Positions 31,301 through 44,369 of a stretch of 64,000 nucleotides of DNA are shown piece by piece. The number at the start of each line of letters is the position of its first letter. Within the stretch, counting starts at the first letter, position 1. The notes beneath the pieces were generated by a model. That model worked only from the letters and a program-made list of their open reading frames with translations, made no database searches and was not told where the DNA came from. The translations under genes and the position numbers were made by a program. Origin of the DNA: Anadara kagoshimensis. Its lineage: Eukaryota > Mollusca > Bivalvia > Arcoida > Arcidae. The stretch is from the NCBI GenBank assembly GCA_021292105.1, contig CM037870.1, positions 14,045,234 to 14,109,233 on the forward strand. Direction: 5' to 3'.

Positions 31301-31769
31301 AGAGAGTTTATCCACGTTTGTTGTTCGTTTTGAACATATTAATGATAATGACGTTTATGCAAAGAATTCAAAAATACTTTTTCGATGTTTTTAGAACAAT
31401 ATTAATTTGAAGTTAAAGTTTTGTTATAAATGGTAAGTAAGATACTTTTAAATGTGAATGAATTTTGTAAATCCAATTTTTGTAGACCTCCCATGTTTAC
31501 TCCATATTCTGCATAAGATTTTTTTGATAGAACTTAAAGTTACTTTACTCAAAGATTAATTGCTCTAAGTACATTTTACACAGATTTATAAAATCATAAT
31601 TAATATTGCGGAATTCAGAAACAAATTTCAAGTGTTTCATATTTGAGTTAAATTTAAAACGAGACAGAATATCAAAGAACATATTGTTTTTAAGCGAATC
31701 ATAATGTAATATATAGGACGCATTGAATCAAATCCAACACATTCCACCAAACAACAATGTGAAATTAAC

Positions 31770-32420
31770 CGCACGAAAAAGACCAATGGCGTCAGCTAAA
31801 GCAAGTGAACAAAGAAAAAAGTCTACAAATTAGCTAAACAAAATTAATGCACATTCCAAAACAATTTTAGCTGATTAAAACCCTTTGATATATATATATG
31901 ACTGTATATTATCAATCATTTATAATATATTATTAAAGAAGTTAAAACTCATTTCTTTTTGTTCGAAAAAACTATTTCTAGCCGTCATCACAGTAGTGTT
32001 GATAAGTTTGATGTCTCTGTTTCCAGAATGGACCTGGCTATATTTGACGTCCCATAATTCTATGTTCCTTGAAATCACTCAATTTTGATTACATACGTGG
32101 CGGGTGTAGCTAGCTAGGAAGAGTGTATCCTTCTGAAACACCCAGAATAATGAATTTAACAATTATAATGATCTTGATGTACTGTAAAATTAGGTACCCA
32201 CAGCAAGTTGTTTGAGAGTATCACAAGATTCTATAACTGGAACAGACCAATCATTGCCTAGAGAAAGCAGGAGGTCAACAAAATGGCGTTACAAAATTAA
32301 TGCATGTACCAAAACAATTCCAGCTAATTAAATTGTTTTGATGTATGTATATTAGCAATCATTTTATATCATCAAAGCAGTTGAAATTTCTCTTTCTTAG
32401 TAAAAAAAACAGAACAATCT
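31770..32420. repeat. Tandem duplication holding an R1 fragment
   Basis: AACAAAATTAATGCACATTC, AAAACAATTTTAGCTGATTA near 31845-31875 recur in altered form at about 32300-32330. An R1 fragment (31972-32143, plus) lies between the copies. Confidence 0.6.
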
Positions 32421-32469
32421 GTTTTAATTTCAAAATTCTTTTAACCAAGAAAAACAACAAAATTTGTTA

Positions 32470-33425
32470 ATCCCCATCTTATAATCAAAATTGAATTTTT
32501 GAAACTGACAAATCAGATTAAACACGTGAACTTCCACCAGAGAAGTTATGCTAGGTGCTAGAAAGGGTAAGCACCTCCTGTTTATCTAACTATGGCCGCC
32601 ACGTGTGTAATCAAAATTGAGTAAAAGGAACATGAAGTTACGTTGTGTCAGTTACATGTATATCCAGGGCAATCCCAGACAGAGACATCATACTTATCAA
32701 CAAATACTGTGTTGACGGCCATACATTTTTTTAGAGCCTTGAAAAGCAAATTGCAATTGGGTCAACAAGTTATTTATTAGCAGCTTGAGTCGTTCTATAA
32801 AGTTCCTGTAGTGAAAATAAGCTCCATCATAGCTTATTATATAGTGACACAAACACGTCATAAGCAGGAATAAACAGGTATATTGCTGCATAGAAAAAGA
32901 AAGTTGACAATAGAAAATTTGATGCCATCCCGTTTGTCATACAGTTTCAAATTTAGCCTTTAGTGGGCGTCATAACTGGCGTATAAGTCTAAATATGAAG
33001 CAGAACTTGAAGAAATAATCGCATCTTTTTTTATTTTAAGCTCTCTAGGATAAATGGCATTTATATAGTCTCCAAATAAATGTTTGTTAAGATACAGAAC
33101 GTCGTCTGTATATCTATATATCGGTATGTGGAGTTGGATCATTTGGCAACAGTCTTCTTTCCTGATTTAACAAGGTTCTGTATGAATTGCACTTCATAAG
33201 AATAAGAAACAAGTCAGCAAGCAATGTCGCACAGGTTGTGTGCATTGGTAAACCAATTGTTTACTTGAAATTTCCAAACACACCAAATATGTTGTCTATC
33301 AAAACTCCAACACCATGTTGATGGTATCGTCAGTGTAAAATTTTTGTTTGGAATTCGTAAGATGCTTGACAAAGTAACCAAAATAACCAGGACCTTTGTT
33401 CACCACTAAATATTTTATCTTGGCT
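32470..33425 (-). pseudogene. Longest R1 copy: broken reverse-transcriptase ORF plus 3' tail
   Basis: On the minus strand the frame pieces read GPGYFGYFVKHLTNS, FLIDNIFGVFGNF, TIGLPMHTTCATLLADLFL, then YRYTDDVLYLNK (the RT catalytic Y-x-DD box, here YTDD), FGDYINAIYPRELKIK, SASYLDLY, IVNFLF, and finally the FYGRHH-type block and tail. This order is that of an RT palm/thumb region. Frameshifts and stops break it, and no N-terminal part or endonuclease is seen. The element is probably Penelope-like judging by the RT style and by head-to-head truncated copies elsewhere; I cannot fix the clade from memory. Confidence 0.78.
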
Positions 33426-34484
33426 CACCGTTTCCGTAAAAGAATGACAAGTTAATTATTGTAAAGTAACCAACACGTACAACTATTTAATTGTGTTCTT
33501 TATCTATTAATATCCATACTATCTGTCTAACAAGAACTCATACAAATTTTTGACTTAGGGTCTGAAAACTTGTTTTAAGAATGCCCAAAACATGGGTAAA
33601 ATGTATGGAAAGTTTCATAGATGGAAATTTTCACTATTGGAGTATATTTTTATGACTCTAGCAACAATGTAATACATTCTTCTTATAATGATGTATATTT
33701 TCTTCATAAACCTTTGTTTTATAGTCATATTACATATATTTAAAAAACCAGGTACTGACAAAATTTTAGATTCATCAGAAAAATGTTCAACGCATTTGTT
33801 GCCCAAAGCTTGATTAGTTTCAGTGATTAACAATCAAATTCACAAATTTGAATCTTGAATCAAACGAAAGCCTTTAACTTTTGTTCCTTAAAAGAACATA
33901 CGCAGAAATCGAGGCCCGATCTGAAGGGTTATCTGCCCTTACATTAAAAGTCGCCTTATACTGACCATCTTTATATATACGGATACAGGTGTGATATACT
34001 TTACAGTTATAAAGATGGTAGTTTTGTTCAGTCGAGCGTGACCTGTGAGATAATTCCAATTTGGGAGAGCAATAAGTGATTTTAGATCAACAAAAATCCA
34101 ATCGGGGTTTTATATATCTCTGGCTAAACGCCAGTAATCAGTATTTAGACACTAATGACTTGAATGCATCTCGTAATAAAATGATGGAAAAAAAATTAAC
34201 ATGTGTACCAGCTAATTGAAAATTTGCACAAAATCGTAATTTTATAAATGTTTCAAGTATTTGTTTTAAATGCGTTTTGTCAGTGTCTTATATGCTTACT
34301 CTACGTTTAAATAAAAATTAAATCAGCGTTTTTAAATATTCTATTCTAGCTATATTAATGTTTTTACATAAATTCTAAATAAATAAATAAATAATTTTTC
34401 TCAGCATCAACAATGCAATCTAGCAGAACTTTAAATAAGAAATAAATCTTCGTTTTATTAAAACATTTCATTTTAGCTTTATTA

Positions 34485-34493
34485 TATACTTCA

Positions 34494-34528
<35 letters not shown>

Positions 34529-34700
34529 ATACTATGATTTTTCTTATGTTTTTTTTCATAACTAGATGATTTGATATTCATCTTAAAAAACCCGACAAAT
34601 CCAATGAGCTGAATAGTTAATTGCAATATTTTATTTTATTTTATTTTATTTTATTATTTTATTTTATTATTTTATTTTATTTTATTTTATTTTATTTTAT
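34485..34700. repeat. (AAAT)n and (TTTTA)n microsatellites
   Basis: AAAT runs at about 34495-34531 and ATTTT/TTTTA runs at about 34627-34700. No gene is seen in the surrounding 33870-36320 interval, which also has a short duplication (GTGGAATGGATTTTTTT at 35860 and 36064). Confidence 0.85.
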
Positions 34701-36924
34701 TCATCGACCTGAACTGTGAAACGAATGCAATATAAACCTGGCACTGGTAAGAACAAGGCCATGTGTAGCAATTTGGAGAGAGAGAGAGAGAGAGAGAATT
34801 ATCACTCTCAAGTCACAAATATTGTTTAATAAATATGATCACTATACAATAATATTACTTTTTATTTTAACAATCAGGACATGATCGGGACATGGTCGAA
34901 ATGCAATATAATATTCTAAAAGTTCATGAGAACTTAAAACAAATTCTGAACATAATGTTCCTATTGAACAGTAGGGACTCATGCGTGACGGTTTACCTAC
35001 TTGTTTCAATAATCAATTAATTTCCCAATTAACTAAAAATCGAACCTAACCCATCACTTTACCTAGATTATGTTATTTGTGTCATGGTAGGCACTTAACA
35101 TCACAGATTTATTTATTTTAGAGGTAGTAACTGCGTGGTGTTATTTTATTTTTATTATTATTATTATAAAATGTGATGTATTTGAATGATAATTTTATCA
35201 CGAACCATTAGAAAATCTAATAAATATTAGTTATAAATTTAGTTTTCGTCATTCTGTTTTGTTTATTTGAGTATAACCAAATCCGTTCAATAGACAATTA
35301 TTTAAATGTAATTGTTAATTTGAACTAAGTCATCTTCAATGTTGTTTCCTTCAATTTTAGTGTATCAAGTCAAAATGGCTGGGAATAATCATATTGTATT
35401 TCATTTAGGTTTAAATGTTTTATTGCATTGATTACTTTTGAAACTTTAAGAAAATAGATAGTATTATTATTATTATATTATTATTATTAGTTAAATGAAT
35501 AAGGAATATAATAAGTAAAAATGTGCATATTTTTTCCTTTTTAAATAGATTTCTGAACTCTTGTTATTTTAAAGTCTGATACTCTATTAGTTAAATAAAT
35601 AAGAATTATGATAAAATGGAAAATGAAAATGTGCACATTTCAATACTTCCTTTTTTTAAACTTGATTTAATTTTTTAATAATATTTTAAATAGAAATGGG
35701 CACAATGTTGTATTAGATCCAGTAGGGTAGTGTGTTTGACCATGATAGTCTATACATATCCATAGTACATGTATATATACATAGTCTATCCTATTGGCCC
35801 TGATCCACTGTCTGAAATATTGATACAAATATTGTACCACCTAAATTTCAAATTAAAAGTGGAATGGATTTTTTTAAAGGTACCACAAAAATTTTTATAA
35901 CTGAATTTTCATCACGATGTGAATTTTATCATGAAAACCAGACATTTTCACTTTTCTATATCTTTAATAAGAAAAACCCTGTTTTTAAAAACAGTGCTGT
36001 GCAGTTTCTAATGAGTTTCATAGGGAAATTAAGTAAAATGTCACCTTATTTTAAATCAAAAAGTGGAATGGATTTTTTTCAAGATATTTTAATCATTTTT
36101 ATATTTGAATATTCGTGACAGCATGTATTTTTCACTGAGAACCAGACATTTTCAGAAAATAATATTGTTATTGGTGAAATTTAAATTTGAAAATCGGGTA
36201 TATCTAGTTCCCATTGTAACTTAACGGGCTGGCGATGACACAGGTGACTTAATACAGGTGATGAGACCATCGTCTTAACGCATCAATGGTTTACGGTCGG
36301 ACCTCGATTTCTGTACATGCTTGATTGCACACTACTTTGAAAGTGCACTTTAGCAACCAATCAAAACCAATATAGATTTCCAAAGGTTAATTGGTAGAAC
36401 GATATTACATAAGAAAATAAAATTCCCAATGCAGACATCACTCCATCGACAATTCTTCCGCCTTCAAAATTCATAAATTAAAAAAAAATTTATCGTAATT
36501 AACTACGTGTGAAAGTTTATAGATAAATTAATTAATGAAAAAATACAAGTTCCGTTTTTTACCTATATTGTTTTGGTGACATTTAAATCCTCAGCCATAA
36601 TGACGTCTTTCCTAGTATAAAATATTATTTTGCATATATTAAAGTAAACTGTTTTTTGCTTCCTTTTTATCCTATTTTTTATTTTTCTGAATATTAAATA
36701 ACATCATTATGCTTTGTTTATCAATTAAGAGGAAGACGGAACTAACATTAAACAATTAATTAAGAATTGAAGAATTTTATTTTAATTGAAAACATAAAAA
36801 TATCAATAGATGATTCATAAAAGGATGAATAATTGCGAAATAGTATGTTTGTGGATGATGGGGCATATATATATATAGTGTATGCATAACTGTTAAAGGT
36901 TTAACACTAAGCTTAAGATATGGT

Positions 36925-37285
36925 TGGTTGGTTGAATGTTGCTTAACGTCGCATCAGCAGCAATTTTACAGCTATTTACGACGAGAACTGTTTTAATAAT
37001 CTCTGAACAATTTCGTGTATGCATGTGAAGTGCGAGTGTGTTGTATGGTCTGCTTTCTACCAGCGCGCACCGAGGGCGACTTTATGGTGCTAGCTAACCG
37101 AGTCAGTACGCCGCAGACAAGCGTGCTACTCTCCCAGTCACATTATACTGACACCGGGTGAACCAATAAAAGCAAACGGCAGGTATAATTCACTTTCCCA
37201 CATGTGTTCTGAGCGAGACTCGAACTTACAACGTGTTTAAAGACTGATGTCTTATCCATTAGGCCACCGCGGCCTCCTCTTACGG
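36925..37285 (-). mobile_element. SINE family S2, near full length
   Basis: On the minus strand it starts GAGGCCGCGGTGGCCTAATG with a tRNA-like B box (AGTTCGAGTCTCGC-like) and ends with GCGACGTTAAGCAACATTCAACCAACC. The same structure is on the plus strand at 52525-52880. It is inserted in a family-G element (36888-37445). Confidence 0.8.
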
Positions 37286-37578
37286 AATGGTGCCAGATTG
37301 CCAGTTCATCTCGACCCTTCGTTAGGTTTATCTCGACAGATTTCCGCATCTTTTATCTATCTTCAGACCTCCTGGCACCAGCTATCCATGTCTCGGTCAC
37401 TTAATAGAAGTTTTTAGTGTTGCACGTTTGACAGTTCTGTGCTGTATCTCTTGTCGTATAGAGCTCCATTTACATCAGTTGTTCAAAGCTTGATTAGTTT
37501 AATCATTAGATAACTAACACAACTTTGAATCATGGACACATTTAAAATTTTTAAATAAAAGCAATCCTACTTTAATTC

Positions 37579-37770
37579 TAAATTTTGATTACACACGTAG
37601 TGGGTGTAGCTAGTTACGAGTATGCAGAAGACGCTTACCCTTCCGAAGCACTTGGCATTGCCTCCCTGGTAGCAATTCACATTTTTTTCTTATTTTCCCA
37701 GTTTTAAAAGTTTTTACTTTCCTTTGAGATTGTGATTTGGACATAAATCGGTGTGTTTGTTTTTGGTGAT
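37579..37770 (+). mobile_element. R1 tail fragment
   Basis: From TTTTGATTACACACGTAGTG to GTGTGTTTGTTTTTG, including CTTACCCTTCCGAAGCAC. Confidence 0.75.
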
Positions 37771-38499
37771 TACTCTTGTTCCAGAATCCTTTAGTATGTA
37801 TTTGTAATTCTGTTAACGTATATATTAAAATTAAGTGTTAAAACTAAATTTCATTACATAACGTTCTATTAAAAGCTTTGGCAAAGGGATACAAAAACTG
37901 GTATTTTTTGTTGTAATATACATCAACCTTAATAGTTTATTTTCCATTTTTCAGAAACTCATACGATATTGCAATTTTGTTTGCAAAAGTATGGTACGTC
38001 AATTGATCTGCTAATTCTAGGATAGTTAAATGCTATCCTAAAGTTACCATAACTCTAGACATCTCTAGGTTTTGTGAGTCGGATATAGACCTGTGTTATC
38101 CCATAAATACTTGAATAAATAAACCCAATTCCTCCTAAGATAGAAAATAGTATTTCATTGAAAGCTCACGTTTTAATGAATTAAAAACTCCATATCCCAA
38201 TTTTGCACCAGCTATTGGGAGTTATAACATTTTGCAATCCCATTGAAAACTAATAACCAATCAGAATTGTCCTTACTTCGTGATGCATTGTCAACACTGA
38301 AGCAAATGTGTTGAAAATACATGTAGTAAAATCAAACATGAGTACTGTTACTGTGGAATTTGGATATTTGAAAACAATTCAAGTCATAACAAATAATGTC
38401 ATAAGCTTTTATATAATCTATCACCATATTAACATAAATTTTCTTAATTTACTTCCCATAAAAGTCTTATTTGATTAAACAAAATTATATTTTTGATTA

Positions 38500-38624
38500 A
38501 TCAAAAACAAACATACTAATCCATGTCCGAATCACAAACCAGAAGCAAAGTAAAAACTTTGGAACTGACAAGTTAGGTTAGACACGTGAACTTCCACCAG
38601 GGAAGTGAGGCCGGGTGCTCCGGA
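38500..38624 (-). mobile_element. R1 tail fragment, well preserved
   Basis: Minus-strand tail from CCGGAGCACCCGGCCTCACT to GTATGTTTGTTTTTGATT. It is close to the family consensus, so a young copy. Confidence 0.8.
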
Positions 38625-40459
38625 ATAACATATATCAAACTACTGGTATTGTAATTTTCTTAGTGTTTGCAGCTATTTCTAACTTGTTGCCATGAAATCT
38701 CGAAATAAATGTTTTTGAGTAACATTTATCATTATAAACAGTACGCGTACATATACGTTTTTCCCTAAAGCATTTTAAGGATACCTGAAATGATACTTTT
38801 ATTGTTATTTTTAAGTGACAATAAAATCTCAAAATTAATATTTTTGAGAAGAATACATTATTCTCAACAGTACATGTAGCTTTTTTCTCTAAAGCATTTT
38901 TCAGATACCTAAAGTTATGTTAAAAGTGTTTATGCTCAACACGTATTGAAAATAAAGGAATACTATATCACAAGACAATAAAGAATATAATAGAACGCAC
39001 AATTCATCAATAGTTTTATGTGAATACATTTAAAGCACTTAATCATCCAAGTTATATATATAAATAAAAAAGTTCAAAAGTTCGATAAATTAAGAATGTT
39101 ACATAGTATAAACGTGGTTAACTGAGGAACTGAGAATTTGTATTAAGACAATACCCAAAACATGGAAAAGGGGATAAAAAGTTTGAAAATTGTCGATATT
39201 GAGTAAATTTTCAAGATTCTAGCATGCGATAAAATGGTGCACTATTTTACAGAGTTTTCTTTATAAACCGTTCTTTTATTTTCATATCCTTTCAAAAACA
39301 TGGTAATGAAAAAGTTTTGGATTCATCCGAAAAAATATGTAAAACATTTGTGTTGTTCAATATTTGAATTTATTTAGTGATTAAGACGAGTTTGAATCTA
39401 GAATCATGAATAAAAAAAAACACTTTTACTATTTTCCTTAAAAAAACTTTATGGCACACTACTTTAACGTGCAAAATCGCACACAATCAAAACCAACATA
39501 GATTGTCAAAGGTCAAATGGTAGAACGGTATTACATAATAAAATAAAATCCCCTATGCAGATATCACTCCTTAGACATTTTATTTTTTCCGTCTTTAAAA
39601 TTCATAAATTAACAGGTTTTTATTGTAATTAATTTACGTGTGAAAGTTTATAGATAAACTCGTCAATTAATTTTTTAGATATTAAAAGTGACCTTTAAAT
39701 CCGCAGCCATAATGACGTCTCTTCTAGTATAAAATAGTATTTTCTATTAAAGTAGATTGGTTTTTCTTTCCTTTTTATGCAGATTTCATTTTTTCTTAAT
39801 ATTTTATAGCATCGTTATGCATTTGTTTGTTATTTACGAGGAAGACGGAACTAACATTTAACAACTAATTCAAAATTTACAAATTTTATTTTAATTGAAA
39901 TCATAAAAAAACATAAATAGATGATTCATAAAAGGGTGAATAATTAGGCATTAGGCATATATATCATGTACAGTACAGGACTGTCGAAAGTGAAACACCG
40001 GGCGTGAGAAATGGTGCCAAATTGGCATCTTATCTCAGATCCTCTGTGGGTTCATCTCAACAGATTTTTTGCATATGTTGTTTATAGCCAGATCTGGCGC
40101 TCAAAAGCTCCATGTTACGCTTTTGACAAGTATGTGCTATTTGTGGCGCCGTATAGAGAGAGGTCCATCGACAACAGGACCAGTTGTTCAAAGCTTGATT
40201 AGGTTAATCAAGGATTAAAACAAATTTTATTCGTGAATAAAATTCATTATAACACATCTTTCCTTTCATTCTCGACTGAGATATACTCCCTTATGCAAAG
40301 TGTTTCCTCGGCCATATTCGGAAAAGTATATTTTGGTCCTTTGGGTACTTTTTTAAACCCTTGAAGAAATAGTTTCAAAATTTTGGTCCAAACACTACTG
40401 ATGGAGGATTTATTCTAAATCGGTCGTCTAGTGCTGCAAAATAATCTAATTTGCAATTT

Positions 40460-40613
40460 ATGTGTGTAAACGCTTAGCTAAATAGGAGTTGCTTACCCTT
40501 CGTGAGCACCCAGTCTCACTTCTATGGTAAAATTCACGTGTTTAACATTATTGGTCAGTTTTCAAAGTTTTTATCTTCCTTTGAAATCATGATTGATTAG
40601 TTTGTTTTTGTGG
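40460..40613 (+). mobile_element. R1 tail fragment (duplicate of 37579-37770)
   Basis: Holds CTTACCCTTCGTGAGCACCC and the tail to TTAGTTTGTTTTTG. It lies at the equivalent place in the second unit of the large tandem duplication. Confidence 0.7.
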
Positions 40614-41014
40614 ATTACTCTTGTTCCAAAATCATTTATGTGTATGTATTGGTAACTGTGTGTATCTGTATTGAAAATAGTGTTCGAACTAAAATCTTTA
40701 TACATGTATAACGTTCTATTAAAGGCTTTAAAAGTAATGGTATCTCAAAATTGGTATTTTCAGTAACATGCATCAACCTTAATAGTTCCCAAAACATTTT
40801 TCAAAAAACCTTAAATACGATTTTGCAATTTTGTTTGCATAAATATGGCACACCAATTGATGGAGATTTAACAAATCCTGGGATAGCTCAGCTATATCTA
40901 AACCACTAATGCATTTTTCAGACACCTACAGTTTTAGTGAATTATTATTTAATTAAACTTCTTAATAACAAATGGAAGGCTAACATGTAGGCTATAAAAT
41001 TACATTACTATTTT

Positions 41015-41290
41015 AATACCCCAGCTTAAAAAGTTGGGGATATATAGTGATAGGAGTGTCCGTCCATGTGTCCGTCCGTCCTTCCGTTACACCTTAGAGT
41101 ACCTATCTCTTCTCCGCAAAACCTCCTAAACCTTTCAATGGATTTTCATGAAACTTCCACACAATCTTTGTGATATAATGTAGATGTGCACCTTCTATTT
41201 AAAAAATTGATCCGATGGATTTTTTTTATGTGGGAGGAGCAGGGGGGTGTATTTTTTTGAGCTTGTGGCTCACGGTTTTTCTAGTTTTAA
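41015..41290 (-). repeat. Family T repeat
   Basis: Reverse-complement copy of 21060-21330, with GTCCGTCCGTCCTTCCGTTA and ending GGCTCACGGTTTTTCTAG. Confidence 0.82.
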
Positions 41291-41339
41291 TGTACATTGT
41301 AGACAAAAAACCCAATATTAATATTTTGACTACCATATA

Positions 41340-41352
41340 TATAGATATATAT

Positions 41353-41416
<64 letters not shown>

Positions 41417-41422
41417 ATATAT
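41340..41422. repeat. (AT)n microsatellite
   Basis: Nearly pure AT repeat with a few slips. Confidence 0.9.
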
Positions 41423-42249
41423 CAACCTAAACAGTACATGTAGCTTTTACTCTCAAGCATATTTCAGAAACCTAAAGTTATGTGTAAAGTGTTTATGCCC
41501 AACACGTATTAAAAACAAAGGGATCATACATCACAAGACAATAAAGAATATAATAGAACGCATAATTCATCAATAGTTTTATGTGAATAAAGTCTTTAAT
41601 CATCCTTTATAGATAGATAAAAAAGTTCGAAAGTCCGATAAATTAAAAAAAATGTCAAAAAAATGTATCGACAAACTGTTTTAGTTTATTATATTTGTAC
41701 ACATAATGCATCGCTACAATTATTAAGAGACAATATTTTTTTAATTATTTAAAAATTATAATCGTTATTTCTGTATTGCCTTTTTTAAAATTATGTGTGT
41801 TCAAAGATTTAAATATGCGTTGATTATTAGGGCGTTAAAGGATATGTTTGGTTGCTATGGCTGATTGACAGGTGCACTACTGTGAATGTACTTAATTTCA
41901 CAGGAACAAAATTTCGCGGGGTTGTTTCTCGACCTTTTCGTGGGGATTAATATTCGCGGATCCGGATTTAAGATACGGACTTTTCAGTGTATGACAGATG
42001 TTTCTGTCGTCAGACAATATCGCTGTTATAGTAAGCTATGTACTATAATATATTATTTTACGTGTGGTACAAGTTTTCGAGGGAATTTTTTTTCATGGCA
42101 AAATCAGCAAAGATTTTTACAACGCGAATAAAACTTACACTTGCAGTTTTTGCAGCTTCTTTTGTTTATTTTCAGAACTTATAAAGTTAAAAAAAAAAAC
42201 AATTGTCATTTTGCAGTATATGTCTCTTAAAAATTTGAATGACAACAGT

Positions 42250-42550
42250 AGAGTTAACGTTAACGTCTCAGTCAAGATCTCCTTCACTTATATCGAGGCG
42301 TCCAATTCATGGATGGTGGAGGAAACCGGAGTGACAGAAGAATTTTTTTTACTACATATAAGATGTCCTTCCTACATACAGCGGAACTTTTTACTGCATA
42401 TAACATAATTACTACATATTGGTGTTCGAGAGCTCCCGACCTTCGGCAAAACTTTTTTCAAAGTAGGAACTGACATGAGTGGGATTCGAACTTCGACGTT
42501 GTGATTCGTATGGAGAGACTTTAAAACACTTGGCCGCCTAGGCTCCTAGG
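42250..42550 (-). mobile_element. SINE-like repeat, family S3
   Basis: Has the S1-like end (AACGTCTCAGTCAAGATCTC, TTATATCGAGGCGTCC), a body with GGAGGAAACCGGAGTG, and at the right a tRNA-like head on the minus strand (GTGGGATTCGAACTTCGACG). It shares the body with the array at 24470-25460 and the tRNA-like part with the units at 27905-29717. Confidence 0.6.
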
Positions 42551-42589
42551 TACCAAAACAATGATACTTCATTTATGAAACTTATGAAG

Positions 42590-42697
42590 GAGTAGGTGCT
42601 TACCCTTCCGGAGCACCCGGCCTCACTTCCCTGGTGGAAGTTCACGTGTCTAACCTAACTTGTCAGTTCCATGGATTAGTATGTTTGTTTTTGATAG
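42590..42697 (+). mobile_element. R1 tail fragment with small deletion
   Basis: CTTACCCTTCCGGAGCACCC, CCTGGTGGAAGTTCACGTGT, then directly CCATGGATTAGTATGTTTGT; the usual AAAGTTTTTACTTTG block is missing. Confidence 0.78.
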
Positions 42698-42699
42698 CA

Positions 42700-44365
42700 A
42701 TGTTAAGCGTGACCCAACTATGAATAATTCTTTAACTGAAACTTTGTTTATGTATTTATTTATCTTTTTCCTAGAAATAAATATTTTTTATGATTACGTA
42801 AACTTGTGATTGATGAATACAAAATAAATTACCTTTAGCCTGCCTGTAAACTGTGTTAATGTGTATTTTATCCGATATATCATAAAAAATAAAGTAAATA
42901 AACATTCATGATGTGCGTTTTCCTTCACAAGAAACACGAGAGAAGCCTACCGTATCGTGGTAAACAAAATCGGATTGCCCAAAAATTCTCAACCTCATGA
43001 TGTATTTTTCTGCATGTTATCCCGGATTTTGCCGTGTACAAACAGAAATGGATTACATTCAGTTATTTGTCTTAAAAATGTGTTACTGAAAATATTTTAT
43101 TTTTTCCTAATAAAATATATTTATAATCAACCGGCCTAATATACACTTTAAGTTTCCATATAATGTATAATTTGCTATAATCCAGCTTTACTGAGAAAAA
43201 ATTCACAATTTCTGAAATGATGGAAAATCAATAAAGTCTATTTACTCCGCCTTTTTTCCATGTAAGGCCTAATGATAGTTCATGACCTTTTTCATCATAT
43301 AACCTGTTTATTATGCAAGGAAGACTAATCAACCATGTGCTCTGTACTGTATTAGGGCCAAACCAAATCAAGTTATGTTTGATGTTATTTTACAATAATG
43401 CATTCTAAAGGAATTTCCGTTGTGATTCAGATGGGAAAATGCTTATATGAGCAAGTAGAGGGAAGTTAGATATGTATCTGGAATGCTCAGAAATATACAG
43501 AGATGTATTATGTACATCTCAAACCTAACACTACCTTGACCTTGACACTACCTTTTTACTCATAGCTTAATTGAGAAATGGATTAAAAACAATTAGTGAT
43601 ATGCTTATGTTCTTGTAAACAGTTAAAAATAAATATATGTAAATTGCATTCACTTCAAATGCAAGTCATTTTGCAATTTACTTGACAATTGTTGGATCTA
43701 TGTTACTCTCTCCATACACATGTGTTTATTTTCCTTTGGCCTCATTTTGGTGTCATCAATCTGTTGTCCAGGCTATAAGTCAATCAAACGTGACACCTTT
43801 GAATGAAACTCATAGTAAAAAGGGTTGGGTTTGTCATAAGAGGTGGAGTCAAAAACTTAAATTTTTTCAGCTTAAACATTTTTGACAAAAAATTTCACTA
43901 TGCAGAGGCAAAGTCCAAAGCGATGGAAAGCTCAAACCATTATGATAAATTATTAGGCCGAGTCTTGTTATATGCACAGCCAAATTTGTGTTTCTCATCT
44001 TCATCTGGTTTTTGGGTAGATGTTGATTATTGAAAATGTATTGTTTATGAAAGTTTTGTATTCAAAAGTTACAACTGCCAGGATGTGAAATTTAATGTTT
44101 TGTCCTGTTTGTTTATTTGATTTCGACAAAAATCATTTTAAGAAAGAAAGAAACCGTTCGTAATGCCGAAGAATGTCGTCGAAAATGTTTTAAAGTACGG
44201 CTCTGGTTACGTTTGTGCAAAATTTGGAGGTTCTGCCTTCAAAGTTACAAGTTGCGATTTTACCAAAAACGGTACACGATTCCGAAAAAAAAATCATATC
44301 GAAAATCTTCGAAAATATTGGCTATACCAATTGATTTAACATAAATTTAGAGATCATATCTTAAT
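42700..44365. other. No feature recognised
   Basis: Low-repeat sequence. Overlapping plus-strand ORFs at 43682-43885 and 43803-44033 have no domain I know and no clear splice context. It could hold an unrecognised exon. Confidence 0.4.
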
Positions 44366-44369
44366 TATA

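Larger units (their letters stand above)
33545..41660. repeat. Large diverged tandem duplication
   Basis: Landmarks occur in the same order in both units: 33555-33866 with 39125-39415 (CCCAAAACATGG to AAGCTTGATTAG-like); 36330-36850 with 39440-39960 (AATCAAAACCAA, GTGAAAGTTTATAGATAAA, GAGGAAGACGGAACTAACAT); a family-G element at 36888 and 39968; an R1 tail at 37579 and 40460; 37780-38060 with 40620-40900 (ATTACTCTTGTTCCA); and 38870-39030 with 41430-41585 (CAGTACATGTAGCTTTT). The first unit is longer because of insertions (about 33870-36320 and a SINE at 36925), or the second has deletions. Confidence 0.75.

Noticed and set aside
43682-44033. Overlapping plus-strand ORFs of 67 and 76 aa in a repeat-poor stretch
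   Set aside because: No recognisable domain or start context. Kept only as a place where an unknown exon might lie.
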